Shown: positions 54,086 to 62,805, counted from the stretch's first letter. The stretch: 64,000 nt of DNA from Sphingobium chlorophenolicum (GCF_000722875.1 NZ_JFHR01000009.1:81112-145111); one strand, 5' to 3'. Notes: generated from the sequence alone by a model not told the origin. A program made the numbers and translations.

Positions 54086-54165
54086 CCTCCGTTCGTTTCG
54101 AGCGAAGTCGAGAAACGGCAAGCGCATCCATCTCGTTTCTCGACTTCGCTCGAAACGAACGGAGG
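54086..54165. repeat. perfect 32-base inverted repeat after smc
   Basis: Arms 54086-54117 and 54134-54165 are exact reverse complements (cctccgttcgtttcgagcga... at the left), with a 16-base centre. A one-arm relative is in the suf regulator gene (7602-7637). It lies between the convergent smc and phospholipase D-like genes and may block read-through. Confidence 0.85.
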
Positions 54166-54172
54166 CGGGACT

Positions 54173-55630
54173 TTAACCCCGCTCTATCCAGCCGCGCATT
54201 CGGCGGAACAGGCCGCGCTCCGTTATCGGCTCCAGCATCTCGCCGGGGCCTTCCGGGTCCAGCACCTCATTATCCGCCAACCACGCCTGCACATCGTTCA
54301 GGTCCGGCGTCACATAGGGCCGCAAGGTCCGCCCGGCCTTGTCCCGCAACTGATCGATTGCGGCGATCAGGCCGCGCTCGGCGATCACCGCCGCCACGCG
54401 CTCGACCGGCAGGTCGAAATGCTCCGCGATCAGATCGTCGCGAATGTTGCGGATGACCTCTTCCCGTCCGGCGTTGGCGGGCAGCGTCGCGTCGATGGTC
54501 ACGTCGCATTCGGTGTCCAGCCGCATCGATCGGTTGTTCATATTGGATGAGCCGACCCGCAGCACCCGATCGTCGACGATCAATATCTTGGCATGGACAT
54601 AGATGGGCGTCCCCCGCGCGGTGAAGGGGTGGTAGAGGCGGAAGCGGCCATGGGTGTCGCGCGCCTTCAACGCCTCGAACAGGCGGGCGCGGGCGGTGTC
54701 CATCGCCTGCTGTTCCAGCCAGCCGTCGGCCTGCTCCGGATTGATGACGACGATTTCCGGCCCGTCTTTTTCGCCGAGGCGCGCCGCGATGGCCTCGGCA
54801 ATGCGGCGGGAGGCGAAATATTGGCTCTCCGCATAAATGGTGCGCCGGGCCGAGGCGATCTGGTTCACGAAAAGCCGCTCTATCTCGATGAGGGGTTCCT
54901 GATCCTCCATCTCCGGGGCGGAGCGGGAAATGGCGACGTCCACATCCTGAAACTGCACCGGCAGGGTATCGGGCCAGCAATCCTCCACGCCCTCGACCGG
55001 CTCCAGCGCATCCCCGCCGGCTCCTTTCCACCGGTTCCGCGCATGTTCGCCCAAGGCCGCCGCCACCGGACCCTGCAGGGCCGTCGTCGCGTCATGCCAT
55101 GGTCCATAGGCCGATCCGTCCGGATGCCGCCGCCCCGGATCGTCGTCGCGATGATGCCGCGTGTCCCACCGGTCCGCCGTCATGTCGATGCCGCCGCAAA
55201 AGGCGAAGCAATCGTCGATCACCACGATCTTCTGATGGTGGGAGGCGGCGGTGGGATGATGGCTGTCCAGCTTCACCGTGATGCGCGAATGGGCCATCCA
55301 GCGGACCGTGGTGAACAGGTTCGACGGCTGCACCATCGACTTCATCGCGCCCACGTCCCAGCGCAGCAGGTAGATTTCCAGTTCCGGCGTCCGATCCACC
55401 AGCCAGCTTATGAAATCGCCGATCACCACGGGCGCGCCATCGTCCGCCTCATCCTCCCGGATCAGGCTGATCGCGGCGTCGAAGTCCCAGCCGATCAGCA
55501 TGATCCGCTTCTTCGCCTTCATCATCGCGGCGCGGGCATGTTGGAAATAGGCGTCCGCATCGACGATCATGCTGGCCTTCAGGGCGCATTCGACGCGCCA
55601 GCAATCCTCGCCCTCGCGCGGGCCGCTCAT
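54173..55630 (-). CDS. phospholipase D-like protein (cardiolipin-synthase-like)
   Basis: 485 residues with two PLD (HKD) motifs: HHQKIVVIDD at about 155 and HAKILIVDDRVLRVGSSNMNNRS at about 375. No N-terminal membrane helices are present, unlike typical cardiolipin synthases, so it is more like the soluble PLD phosphatidyltransferase/hydrolase group. The start, ATG 55630, overlaps the ubiA stop (ATGA); the long upstream frame overlaps ubiA and is rejected. Confidence 0.9.
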   Translation of the reverse strand: MSGPREGEDCWRVECALKASMIVDADAYFQHARAAMMKAKKRIMLIGWDFDAAISLIREDEADDGAPVVIGDFISWLVDRTPELEIYLLRWDVGAMKSMVQPSNLFTTVRWMAHSRITVKLDSHHPTAASHHQKIVVIDDCFAFCGGIDMTADRWDTRHHRDDDPGRRHPDGSAYGPWHDATTALQGPVAAALGEHARNRWKGAGGDALEPVEGVEDCWPDTLPVQFQDVDVAISRSAPEMEDQEPLIEIERLFVNQIASARRTIYAESQYFASRRIAEAIAARLGEKDGPEIVVINPEQADGWLEQQAMDTARARLFEALKARDTHGRFRLYHPFTARGTPIYVHAKILIVDDRVLRVGSSNMNNRSMRLDTECDVTIDATLPANAGREEVIRNIRDDLIAEHFDLPVERVAAVIAERGLIAAIDQLRDKAGRTLRPYVTPDLNDVQAWLADNEVLDPEGPGEMLEPITERGLFRRMRGWIERG

Positions 55631-56529
55631 GCGCTGCCCACCACCAGACAGCCCAGGAACATGAGCAGTCCGGCAAAGCGGTTGGAGCGGAATTTCGTCA
55701 AGGGATCGACGCCATCCTCCTTCAAGGTCGCCACCTGCCAGCCCAGATGCACCGCCATCGGCAGCAGCGCCGCCAGCGCCAGAGCCTGCGGCCGGACCTG
55801 CCAGATCGCCGCCGCCCATAGGGCAAGCGCCAGCGCGTAGCAGAGCGTCACCCCGCCGCGCACGTGCCGTCCCATGGACAGGGCGCTGGACCCTATGCCG
55901 ATCAGCGCGTCATCCTCCCGGTCCTGCAAGGCGTAGATGGTGTCGTAGCCCACCACCCAGAAGATGCAGCCGCCATAGAGCAGTAGGCCCGGTAGGGCGA
56001 GCGAGCCTGCCACTTCGCTCCACCCGACCAGCGCGGCCCAGGAAAAGACCAGACCCAGCCAGATTTGCGGCCAGCCGGTGATCCGCTTCATGAAGGGGTA
56101 AGCGGCCACCAGCGCCAGCGAACCCAGCGACACGGCCTGCGCGTAGAGGTGCAGTTGCAGCAGAACCACTAGTCCGATCAGGCAGAGGGCGAGCAGCCAG
56201 ACCCATGCGGTCTTCACTGAGACAGCGCCGCTTGCCAGGGGTCGCGATGCCGTCCGCGCCACCTGCCGGTCCAGGTCGCGGTCGACGATATCGTTGAACA
56301 CGCATCCCGCCCCGCGCATGGCGACGCTGCCCAGCAGCAGCCACAGGATCAGCGGCCAGTGCTGCCCTGCCCCGCCCGCCAGCGCCACTGCCCAGGCGCC
56401 CGGCCAGAACAGCAGCCACCAGCCGATCGGCCGGTCGAATCGCGCCAGCAAAGCCAGGGCACGCGGGACATCCGGCAGGCGCGCGACCAATCCACGTGCT
56501 TCGCTGTCGGGGACGATGCTACTTGTCAC
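55627..56529 (-). CDS. ubiA: 4-hydroxybenzoate polyprenyltransferase UbiA
   Basis: 300 residues with about nine membrane helices. The two aspartate-rich motifs are NDIVDRDLDRQVARTASRPLASG and DREDDALIGI (preceded by YDTIYALQ). It attaches the prenyl chain to 4-hydroxybenzoate in ubiquinone synthesis. The start is GTG 56529, preceded by CGGAG. It shares a polycistron with the PLD-like gene. Confidence 0.95.
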   Translation of the reverse strand: MTSSIVPDSEARGLVARLPDVPRALALLARFDRPIGWWLLFWPGAWAVALAGGAGQHWPLILWLLLGSVAMRGAGCVFNDIVDRDLDRQVARTASRPLASGAVSVKTAWVWLLALCLIGLVVLLQLHLYAQAVSLGSLALVAAYPFMKRITGWPQIWLGLVFSWAALVGWSEVAGSLALPGLLLYGGCIFWVVGYDTIYALQDREDDALIGIGSSALSMGRHVRGGVTLCYALALALWAAAIWQVRPQALALAALLPMAVHLGWQVATLKEDGVDPLTKFRSNRFAGLLMFLGCLVVGSA

Positions 56530-56536
56530 GCTTACT

Positions 56537-56614
56537 CCGTTCGTCCTGAGCTTGTCGAAGGACCGTTCTTCTCTAGAAGGAAAAAAAGGGCTTCGACAGG
56601 CTCAGCCCGAACGG
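56537..56614. repeat. inverted repeat in the ubiA-rsmE divergent gap
   Basis: Arms ccgttcgtcctgagcttgtc at 56537 and the near-complement gacaggctcagcccgaacgg ending at 56614, with a few mismatches. It occupies nearly all of the gap between the divergent ubiA and rsmE starts, so both promoters must overlap or lie within it. Related in style to 54086-54165. Confidence 0.75.
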
Positions 56615-56629
56615 ATGATGGATTTTTTT

Positions 56630-57376
56630 ATGACCGCAACCCCCGCCTGGCCGCCGCAAAGCGCGCCGCGCCTGCATGTCGAGACCCTGCTGGGCGAGGG
56701 CGTCGCCGTTCCTGTCGACGGCAATCCGGCGCATTATCTGATCAGCGTCATGCGGGTAAAGCCCGACGATATCGTCCTGCTGTTCGATGGCCGTTCCGGC
56801 GAGTGGGCCGCGAAAGCCCGCGACATCCGCAAGCGCGATCTGGTGCTGGAGGTCGTCAGCCAGACCAAAGCGCCGGAGAACGTGCCCGATTTCTGGCTCT
56901 GCTGCGCGCCGATCAAGAAGGGGCGGATCGACCTGATCGCGGAAAAGGCCTGTGAACTGGGCGTGGCGAAGCTCCAGCCCGTGCTCACCCGCCGCGCCGT
57001 GGTGGACAAGCTGAATTTCGACCGGCTGCATGCCCATCTGGTCGAGGCCGCCGAACAATGCGGGCGCACCGCGCTGCCCGAATTGGGCGACATGGTGAAG
57101 CTGGACGCGCTGATCCGGGAGTGGCCGGATGATCGCTGGCTTTTCTTTGCGGATGAGACGGGCGGAGAGCCGCTGGCGGATACGCTGAAGGCCCATCCCG
57201 GCACCGCGGCTTTCCTGATCGGTCCCGAAGGCGGCTTCGACCCCGCCGAACGCGAGGCCATTCGCGGGGTGGCAAAGGCCGTCCCCGTTTCGCTGGGGCC
57301 GCGCATTTTACGCGCCGAAACCGCCGCCATCGCCGCGACGACCGCGTGGATGACGATCAACGGGGATTGGCGCTGA
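56630..57376 (+). CDS. rsmE: 16S rRNA m3U1498 methyltransferase RsmE
   Basis: 248 residues: an N-terminal PUA-like domain (HYLISVMRVKPDDIVLLFDGRSGEW) and a SPOUT methyltransferase knot with FLIGPEGGFDPAEREA and VSLGPRILRAETAAIAATT. It methylates U1498 of 16S rRNA. ATG 56630 gives the family's usual N-terminus; ATG 56618 is also in frame. The longer upstream frame runs through the repeat. Confidence 0.94.
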   Translation: MTATPAWPPQSAPRLHVETLLGEGVAVPVDGNPAHYLISVMRVKPDDIVLLFDGRSGEWAAKARDIRKRDLVLEVVSQTKAPENVPDFWLCCAPIKKGRIDLIAEKACELGVAKLQPVLTRRAVVDKLNFDRLHAHLVEAAEQCGRTALPELGDMVKLDALIREWPDDRWLFFADETGGEPLADTLKAHPGTAAFLIGPEGGFDPAEREAIRGVAKAVPVSLGPRILRAETAAIAATTAWMTINGDWR

Positions 57377-57481
57377 ATATCGTTTCATTCCGCAATGGGA
57401 TTGAAGCTGTCATCAACGCAGCTTATTTGAGCGCCGAACGTTGCGCCTTTGACGCGACCGGGGGAAAGATTAAGGCGGGGC

Positions 57482-58855
57482 ATGAGCACCAGAACCGATT
57501 CAGAGGGCAACGATCCCATCATCGAGAGCCGCGAGCAGTTGATCGCGGCCTTCGCCAAGGGCGCCAAGCCCAAGGACCGCTGGCGCATCGGCACCGAGCA
57601 TGAGAAATTCGTCTACAGCCGGAAGGATTACCACGCCCCCAGCTATGACGAGCGGGGCGGCATCCACACGCTGCTGATCGGGCTGACCCGCTATGGCTGG
57701 AATCCGGTGTTCGAGGGGGAGAATATCATCGCCCTGTCCGGCGCCGACGGCACGATCAGCCTGGAACCGGCCGGGCAGTTGGAACTGTCCGGCGCGCCGC
57801 TGGAAAATCTGCACCAGACCTGCGCGGAGACCAGCCGCCATCTGGAACAGGTGAAATATGTCGGCGACATGCTGGGGCTGGGCTTTCTGGGCCTGGGCAT
57901 GTGGCCGGACAAGAGCCGCGAAGAACTGCCCATCATGCCCAAGGGCCGCTACGACATCATGTTGCGGCACATGCCGCGCGTGGGGTCGCTGGGCCTCGAC
58001 ATGATGCTGCGCACCTGCACCATCCAGACCAATCTGGACTATGGCAGCGAGGCGGACATGGTGAAGAAGTTTCGCGTGTCGCTCGCATTGCAGCCGCTGG
58101 CGACGGCGCTGTTCGCCAATTCGCCCTTCACGGAGGGCAAGCCCAACGGCTTCCTGTCCTATCGCAGCCATATCTGGTCGGACACCGACCCCGGCCGCAC
58201 CGGCATGCTGCCCTTCGTGTTCGAGGACGGCTTCGGCTATGAACGCTATGCCGACTATGCGCTCGATGTGCCGATGTATTTCGTCTATCGCGACGGCCGC
58301 TATATCGACGCGGCGGGGCAGAGCTTCCGCGATTTCCTGAAGGGCGAACTCCCTGCCCTGCCCGGCGAGAAGCCGACGGAGAAGGATTGGGAGGATCATC
58401 TGTCCACCGCCTTCCCCGAAGTGCGGATGAAGAGCTTTCTGGAGATGCGCGGCGCGGACGGCGGGCCGTGGAACCGCATCTGCGCGCTTCCGGCGTTGTG
58501 GGTCGGGCTGCTCTATGACGAGGGTGCGCTGGATGCCGCATGGGATGTGGTGAAGGGCTGGAGCATGGAGGAACGGCAGCTTCTGCGCGATTCCGTGCCG
58601 AAGCTGGCGCTGGACGCGCCCATCGCGGGCAACCGCAAGCTGCGCGACATTGCGGGGGAGGTGCTGGATATCGCTCGCAGCGGTTTGTCCGCCCGCGCCC
58701 GGCTCAATGCGTCGGGCGATAATGAAAGCGGCTATCTCGCTCCGCTGGACGAGATCGTGGCTTCAGGCCGGACGCATGCCGAACGCCTGCTCGCCCGCTA
58801 TCATGGGGAGTGGAAGGGCGATCTCAGCCAGATCTATGCCGAGGAAAGTTTTTGA
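57482..58855 (+). CDS. gshA: glutamate-cysteine ligase (plant-type GshA)
   Basis: 457 residues. The GCS2-type motifs are RIGTEHEKFVYSR, TISLEPAGQLELSGAPLENLHQT, FLGLGMWPDKSREELPIMPKGRYDIM and TCTIQTNLDYGSEADM. This is the class found in alphaproteobacteria and plants, making gamma-glutamylcysteine for glutathione. AAGGCGGG precedes ATG 57482. It sits 105 bases after rsmE; its product would feed the gamma-glutamyltransferase cycle. Confidence 0.95.
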   Translation: MSTRTDSEGNDPIIESREQLIAAFAKGAKPKDRWRIGTEHEKFVYSRKDYHAPSYDERGGIHTLLIGLTRYGWNPVFEGENIIALSGADGTISLEPAGQLELSGAPLENLHQTCAETSRHLEQVKYVGDMLGLGFLGLGMWPDKSREELPIMPKGRYDIMLRHMPRVGSLGLDMMLRTCTIQTNLDYGSEADMVKKFRVSLALQPLATALFANSPFTEGKPNGFLSYRSHIWSDTDPGRTGMLPFVFEDGFGYERYADYALDVPMYFVYRDGRYIDAAGQSFRDFLKGELPALPGEKPTEKDWEDHLSTAFPEVRMKSFLEMRGADGGPWNRICALPALWVGLLYDEGALDAAWDVVKGWSMEERQLLRDSVPKLALDAPIAGNRKLRDIAGEVLDIARSGLSARARLNASGDNESGYLAPLDEIVASGRTHAERLLARYHGEWKGDLSQIYAEESF

Positions 58856-58894
58856 TCGGGTTCCTTCCTCCGTCTGGCGGGGGAAGGGAAATCC

Positions 58895-60181
58895 CTACTC
58901 GGCGGGCTGCGCCGCGCCCGCCGACGTCCGCCCCGCGACCCGCCTGAAGAAGCGCGGCACCATGCCGTTCCGCTCCATCCAGTCGCTATAGGCGCGATAA
59001 TCCGCATCCGTGCCCAGATGCGCCTCCTCCGTCTTGGCGCGCCAATAATAGACCGCGTTGGTCACGCCGAGCAGCGCGCAGTTGCGCACCATGTCGGTCA
59101 GGCTGCCCGATAGGCTGAGGAAGGGCAGCGCGGAGAACCACCAGAAGAGATTCTTCGACAGATAGGCGGGGTGCCGCGTCCAGCGATAGGGACCGTGGGT
59201 CAAAATCCCCCGGTGCGTCAGGTTGGAAAAGCGCAGGCCGAAGGCGACGGTGGCCCAGGCGTAGATGCCGGTCAGCAGCACCAGCCAGCCGCCCAGCAGC
59301 CATTGCAGGACGCCATGGCCCTGCGTCCAGACATCCCATTCGGCCCCGCCCGCATGATAATCGAGCGGCCCGCCATTGCCCATCAGCACGAAGGGCGGAT
59401 AGCAGATCAGCGCCGCCACCCATCCCGCCAGCAGCGGATTGGCCGTGCGGATATGCGAATCCAGCGGTTTCATCGTCAGCATATAGCCGACGGTCGCCAT
59501 GCAGACGTCGATCATGAACATGATCGCGATCAGGAAGCTGGCCAGCGCCACCGGATGGCTGAAGGCATCCTCCACCCGCCATGCCACCACGCCGGCGAAA
59601 TTGCCCGGCACGATCGACACCATGAAGGCCAGGAAAAAGCCCTTTACCGCCCAGGCTCGCGCATGATGGGCGACCTCCGTGCGGTCCGCATTGCCGCCGA
59701 TCACCCATTGGCCGAAGGCGTAGCTGGCGTCCCTGGGTTCGATCAGGCGGCGGTCCAGCCAGATCACATAGGGCACCGACGCCGCCACCAGCCAAGGCGC
59801 GGCGCCCATGAACAGGTTCATGGAAAAGCGATAGTCGCCGCTCCAATACCAGCGGGCGATGCAATAGAAGACCGCTATGGCGAGCCATGTCGCCCAAAGC
59901 CCTGCTATCTTGACGAGGCTGACGTCCAGGACCGTTCGCCAGGGTCGAGGCGGGGCGTTCCAATCGATTCCGGTCGATGCGTTGCGATGCACCCTGTCGA
60001 CCAGCAGCGACCACAGCAGCATCGGCACGCCGCAGGCCACCACGGCGGCGAAGCCCGCATTGGGGCCGTCCATCCCATAATGGCGCGCCACCAGCGTCCA
60101 AAGCCCCAGTCCCGCAAGCCCCGCCAGACCGACGCCATGGCTGACGGCGGATTTGGGACAGGGATCGGCAGGGTTGCTCAT
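58895..60181 (-). CDS. isoprenylcysteine-methyltransferase-like integral membrane protein
   Basis: 428 residues with about ten membrane helices. The last 150 residues carry the ICMT/PEMT-type signature LTHGPYRWTRHPAYLSKNLFWW and EEAHLGTDADYRAYSDWMERNGMVPRFF, which in related enzymes binds S-adenosylmethionine. The N-terminal half (helices 1-6) has no named match. As bacteria lack prenylated CAAX proteins, the substrate is likely a lipid or small molecule. Monocistronic. Confidence 0.75.
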   Translation of the reverse strand: MSNPADPCPKSAVSHGVGLAGLAGLGLWTLVARHYGMDGPNAGFAAVVACGVPMLLWSLLVDRVHRNASTGIDWNAPPRPWRTVLDVSLVKIAGLWATWLAIAVFYCIARWYWSGDYRFSMNLFMGAAPWLVAASVPYVIWLDRRLIEPRDASYAFGQWVIGGNADRTEVAHHARAWAVKGFFLAFMVSIVPGNFAGVVAWRVEDAFSHPVALASFLIAIMFMIDVCMATVGYMLTMKPLDSHIRTANPLLAGWVAALICYPPFVLMGNGGPLDYHAGGAEWDVWTQGHGVLQWLLGGWLVLLTGIYAWATVAFGLRFSNLTHRGILTHGPYRWTRHPAYLSKNLFWWFSALPFLSLSGSLTDMVRNCALLGVTNAVYYWRAKTEEAHLGTDADYRAYSDWMERNGMVPRFFRRVAGRTSAGAAQPAE

Positions 60182-60243
60182 GCCGTGGCCCTAGCGGGAA
60201 ATGGTAAACAACCCGCGAAGGGGATGGGGGTAGCGGCTATCCT

Positions 60244-60379
60244 ATTCCTCCCCATCGATAGATGGGGAGGGGGACCGCGCGAAGCGTGGTGGAGGGGAAT
60301 GGGGCACGACCTCCGAATTTCCCCTCCACCACCGCTTTCAGCGGCGGTCCCCCTCCCCACGCTACGCGTAGGGAGGATT
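60244..60379. repeat. dispersed 135-base palindromic element, copy 3
   Basis: Third copy of the family at 28064-28198 and 48871-49005: attcctccccatcgatagat at the left, ggtggaggggaatggggcac and gacctccgaa in the middle, and cacgctacgcgtagggagga at the right. It lies between the divergently ended DUF1345 and ICMT-like genes. Confidence 0.8.
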
Positions 60380-60388
60380 AAATTGCGC

Positions 60389-61015
60389 TTATCCGCCACC
60401 CAGCACGTTGATGGTGAAGGCCAATATTCCCAGGTTGAACACGAAAGCCGCAAGGCAATGGAACAGGGCTGTCTGCCGCATGTCTCCATTCGTCACGGCC
60501 ACGTCGGACGTTTGGAACGTCATTCCCAACGTGAAGGCGAAATAGAGGAAATCCCAATAGCCCGGCTCCCGCGTGTCGGGGAAATCCAGCCCGCCGCTGT
60601 CGCCGCCTCCTTCCCCGGCTAGATAGAAGATATGGGCATAATGCATCGCATAGACGAGGTTGGAAAACAGCCAGGCCAAAGTCAGTGTCGCCAGCAGCAG
60701 CGCGATCGCCGCCACGCTTGGCCCGCCATGCTGGCTGACGGCGACGCCCACGGCGATCAGCACCACCGCGGAGACGATGGCGGTCAGCAGCAGCATCAGC
60801 CCCCGGTTCGCGTCATTGTTCGCCGCCGTGCGCCGCATCGCGTCCGGATCGGCGTCCAGCAGCGGCCAGACCGACAGGATGAACGCCAGCGCCGCGAGGT
60901 CGAAACCGGCCATCACCGCCTCATGCCAGGGCAGCAGGAGCGCGAAGAGGGCCATGCTCGCCAGCAGAGCCAGAAACATGCCGTAGCGCCAGGGGAATAT
61001 CTGCGACCGGGTCAT
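60389..61015 (-). CDS. DUF1345 integral membrane protein
   Basis: 208 residues from ATG 61015, with an AGGCGG site upstream. Five or six membrane helices; the DUF1345 signature is DFPDTREPGYWDFLYFAFTLGMTFQTSDVAVTNGDMRQTALFHCLAAFVFNLGILAFTINVL. The pairing of a loop motif and the TFQTSDV segment recalls a voltage-independent channel-like family, but function is unknown. ATG 61033 and 61051 are alternative starts. Confidence 0.87.
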   Translation of the reverse strand: MTRSQIFPWRYGMFLALLASMALFALLLPWHEAVMAGFDLAALAFILSVWPLLDADPDAMRRTAANNDANRGLMLLLTAIVSAVVLIAVGVAVSQHGGPSVAAIALLLATLTLAWLFSNLVYAMHYAHIFYLAGEGGGDSGGLDFPDTREPGYWDFLYFAFTLGMTFQTSDVAVTNGDMRQTALFHCLAAFVFNLGILAFTINVLGGG

Positions 61016-61057
61016 GCCGCCTATCAAAGGCATAATCGGCGCCGCGCACAAGCCGCT

Positions 61058-61633
61058 TTATATCACCGCTGCGATCAGCCCCAGCGCCTGCGCTTCGTTC
61101 GCCTCCAGATACCAGTTTTCCGGGGCGCGGCGCAGCAGCTCCTCCATCGATACCTGCGATCCCAGGATCAGGTTGGCGAAACCTTCATTCTGGATCGCGA
61201 TCGACGCCTCTATCTCATGCAGCGTGGCCTTGAGCGAGGCGATGCAGGTCGACAGCGGCCCTTCCAGATGAATGTCCCGCGTGATGATCCGTTCATGGAT
61301 CATCAGCCGCGTGCCCCGCGCCAGATAGCGGTTTTCCGCCGCGAAGAAGCCCATGAAGGTCGCGCCCGCCGAATAGACCGCCGTCTTGCCCAGGAACACC
61401 AGCCGGCGCTCCGGATAGAGGTCGGAATGGAAGCGTATATCCTCCCCCATCATGCGCGCGATTTCCGGATCGCCGCCCAATGTGGCGATCTCCACCACCA
61501 CCAGCCCCTGTTGCGGCGCGGAGGACAGGCAGTTGCGGAAATGCAGGTACATGCCATGGTCGACAAAGCCCGACAGCATGATCGCGGGATATTCGAAATC
61601 CTTGGGGCCCAGCAGCGGCGCCAGCATCGACAT
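61058..61633 (-). CDS. ClpP-like S14-family peptidase homologue
   Basis: 191 residues with the ClpP/crotonase fold. Ser 88 (VYSAGATFM) and His 113 (RLMIHERI) are 25 apart, the same spacing as Ser 97 and His 122 of ClpP. The position of ClpP's catalytic Asp is taken by Asn 173. The N-terminal axial loop and Clp-ATPase docking features are not clear. It may be a divergent peptidase or a regulator without proteolysis. It is separate from clpX and not the housekeeping ClpP. Confidence 0.75.
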   Translation of the reverse strand: MSMLAPLLGPKDFEYPAIMLSGFVDHGMYLHFRNCLSSAPQQGLVVVEIATLGGDPEIARMMGEDIRFHSDLYPERRLVFLGKTAVYSAGATFMGFFAAENRYLARGTRLMIHERIITRDIHLEGPLSTCIASLKATLHEIEASIAIQNEGFANLILGSQVSMEELLRRAPENWYLEANEAQALGLIAAVI

Positions 61634-61773
61634 GAAAAACGGCTCCTTTCCTTGCCCTCGCCCGCTGCTCTACGCGTGGCGGGGCAAATGGTGCCTTTCG
61701 GCCCGTCGGTTTTTAGCTGGCGCCCCGCCGGAGACGCCCCTAAAGAACAGATCATGACCAAAGGGCGGGGCGC

Positions 61774-62382
61774 ATGATCGCGAAACTCAAAGGGCGGCTG
61801 GACAGCACGGGGCTGGACCATGCCATCATCGATGTGGGCGGGGTCGGCTATCTGGTCGGCGCTTCTTCCCGTACGCTGGCGGCATTGGGGCCGGTGGGGG
61901 AAGCGGTGACGGTCCACACCGAAATGCTGGTGTCGGAGGATTCGATCCGCCTGGTCGGCTTCGCACGAGCAGAGGAACGCGACTGGTTCCGCCTGCTGAC
62001 CAGCGTGCAGGGCGTGGGATCGCGGGTGGCGCTGGCCATCCTGTCCGCGCTGGAACCGGCGGAACTGCACCGATCCGTGGCGACCGGCGACAAGGCGATG
62101 ATCGCCCGCGCCAATGGCGTCGGCCCCAAGCTCGCCCAGCGCATCGCCAATGAGTTGAAGGACAAGATCGGCGCGGTGCCGACGCCTGCGGGCGGAGTTG
62201 GCGGGGGTTTTGCGGTGGTATCGGGCGGCGGTCAGAGCGCCGACGCGATTTCCGCGCTGCAGAATCTGGGCTTCAAGCCTGCTGAGGCCAGCACCGCCGT
62301 CGCCGCCGCTGAAGAGGAACTGGGCGAGGGGGCGTCGCTGGATGCGCTGGTGCGGCTGGCCTTGCGAAAGGCGGCGAAATAA
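61774..62382 (+). CDS. ruvA: Holliday junction branch-migration protein RuvA
   Basis: 202 residues: an OB domain ([31 protein letters not shown]), tandem HhH motifs ([42 protein letters not shown]) and the flexible C-terminal domain that contacts RuvB ([43 protein letters not shown]). RuvC is not upstream, where an S14-type gene lies instead. The GIY-YIG unit separates it from ruvB. Confidence 0.96.
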   Translation: MIAKLKGRLDSTGLDHAIIDVGGVGYLVGASSRTLAALGPVGEAVTVHTEMLVSEDSIRLVGFARAEERDWFRLLTSVQGVGSRVALAILSALEPAELHRSVATGDKAMIARANGVGPKLAQRIANELKDKIGAVPTPAGGVGGGFAVVSGGGQSADAISALQNLGFKPAEASTAVAAAEEELGEGASLDALVRLALRKAAK

Positions 62383-62402
62383 TGCGCATCGCCCTCCCCA
62401 CC

Positions 62403-62805
62403 CGTCATGCTGAACTTGTTTCAGCATCCATTCCGCCTCTCGCGCCGAAGGGAGGGAATGATGAAAGAACCGTGCGTCTATATCCTCGCAAGCCAGCCCT
62501 ATGGTACGATTTACATCGGGGTGACGTCGAACCTGCTCGGACGCTTGCAACAGCATCGGGCGAACAGTTTGCCCGGCTTCACCGAGAAATATGCCGTTCA
62601 CAATCTCGTCCGTTTCGAAATGTGCGAGACGATGGAACAGGCCATCAGCCGGGAAAAGCAGCTCAAGCGTTGGCGGCGGCAGTGGAAGATCAATCTGATC
62701 GAATCCGAGAATCCGACGTGGGTCGATCTGGCGGTTGGGTTGGGTTTGCCGCCTCTGGACCTGAGCCAGCGGCCCGATGGATGCTGAAACAAGTTCAGCA
62801 TGACG
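62403..62805 (+). mobile_element. candidate mobile unit: hairpin arms around a GIY-YIG gene, splitting ruvAB
   Basis: Inverted 29-base hairpin arms lie at 62403-62431 and 62777-62805, with the GIY-YIG gene filling the interior. The gene's stop codon TGA is inside the right arm. The same pair without a gene is at 31544-31631, and one arm is at 22905-22933. The unit starts 21 bases after ruvA and ends 19 bases before ruvB. No other transposition gene is present. Mobility is inferred from layout. Confidence 0.45.
62461..62787 (+). CDS. GIY-YIG nuclease family protein
   Basis: 108 residues from ATG 62461, with GGAGGG upstream. A minimal GIY-YIG domain: VYILASQPYGTIYIGVTSNLLGRLQQHR (catalytic Tyr and Arg) and ISREKQLKRWRRQWKINLIESENPTWVDL (catalytic Glu). 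This resembles the stand-alone YhbQ/UPF0213-like group. The closing about 15 residues, GLPPLDLSQRPDGC, are encoded by repeat-related sequence. Biochemical function is unknown; its layout suggests it belongs to the flanking repeats. Confidence 0.88.
   Translation: MKEPCVYILASQPYGTIYIGVTSNLLGRLQQHRANSLPGFTEKYAVHNLVRFEMCETMEQAISREKQLKRWRRQWKINLIESENPTWVDLAVGLGLPPLDLSQRPDGC

Noticed and set aside
52659..54131. 490-aa ORF antisense to the 3' half of smc
   Set aside because: It is a consequence of the Ala/Glu/Arg-rich coiled-coil codons of smc and contains no recognisable domain.
62407..62460. Longer GIY-YIG protein starting MLNLFQHPF
   Set aside because: Those codons are the left repeat arm; a strong GGAGGG site directs the start to ATG 62461.
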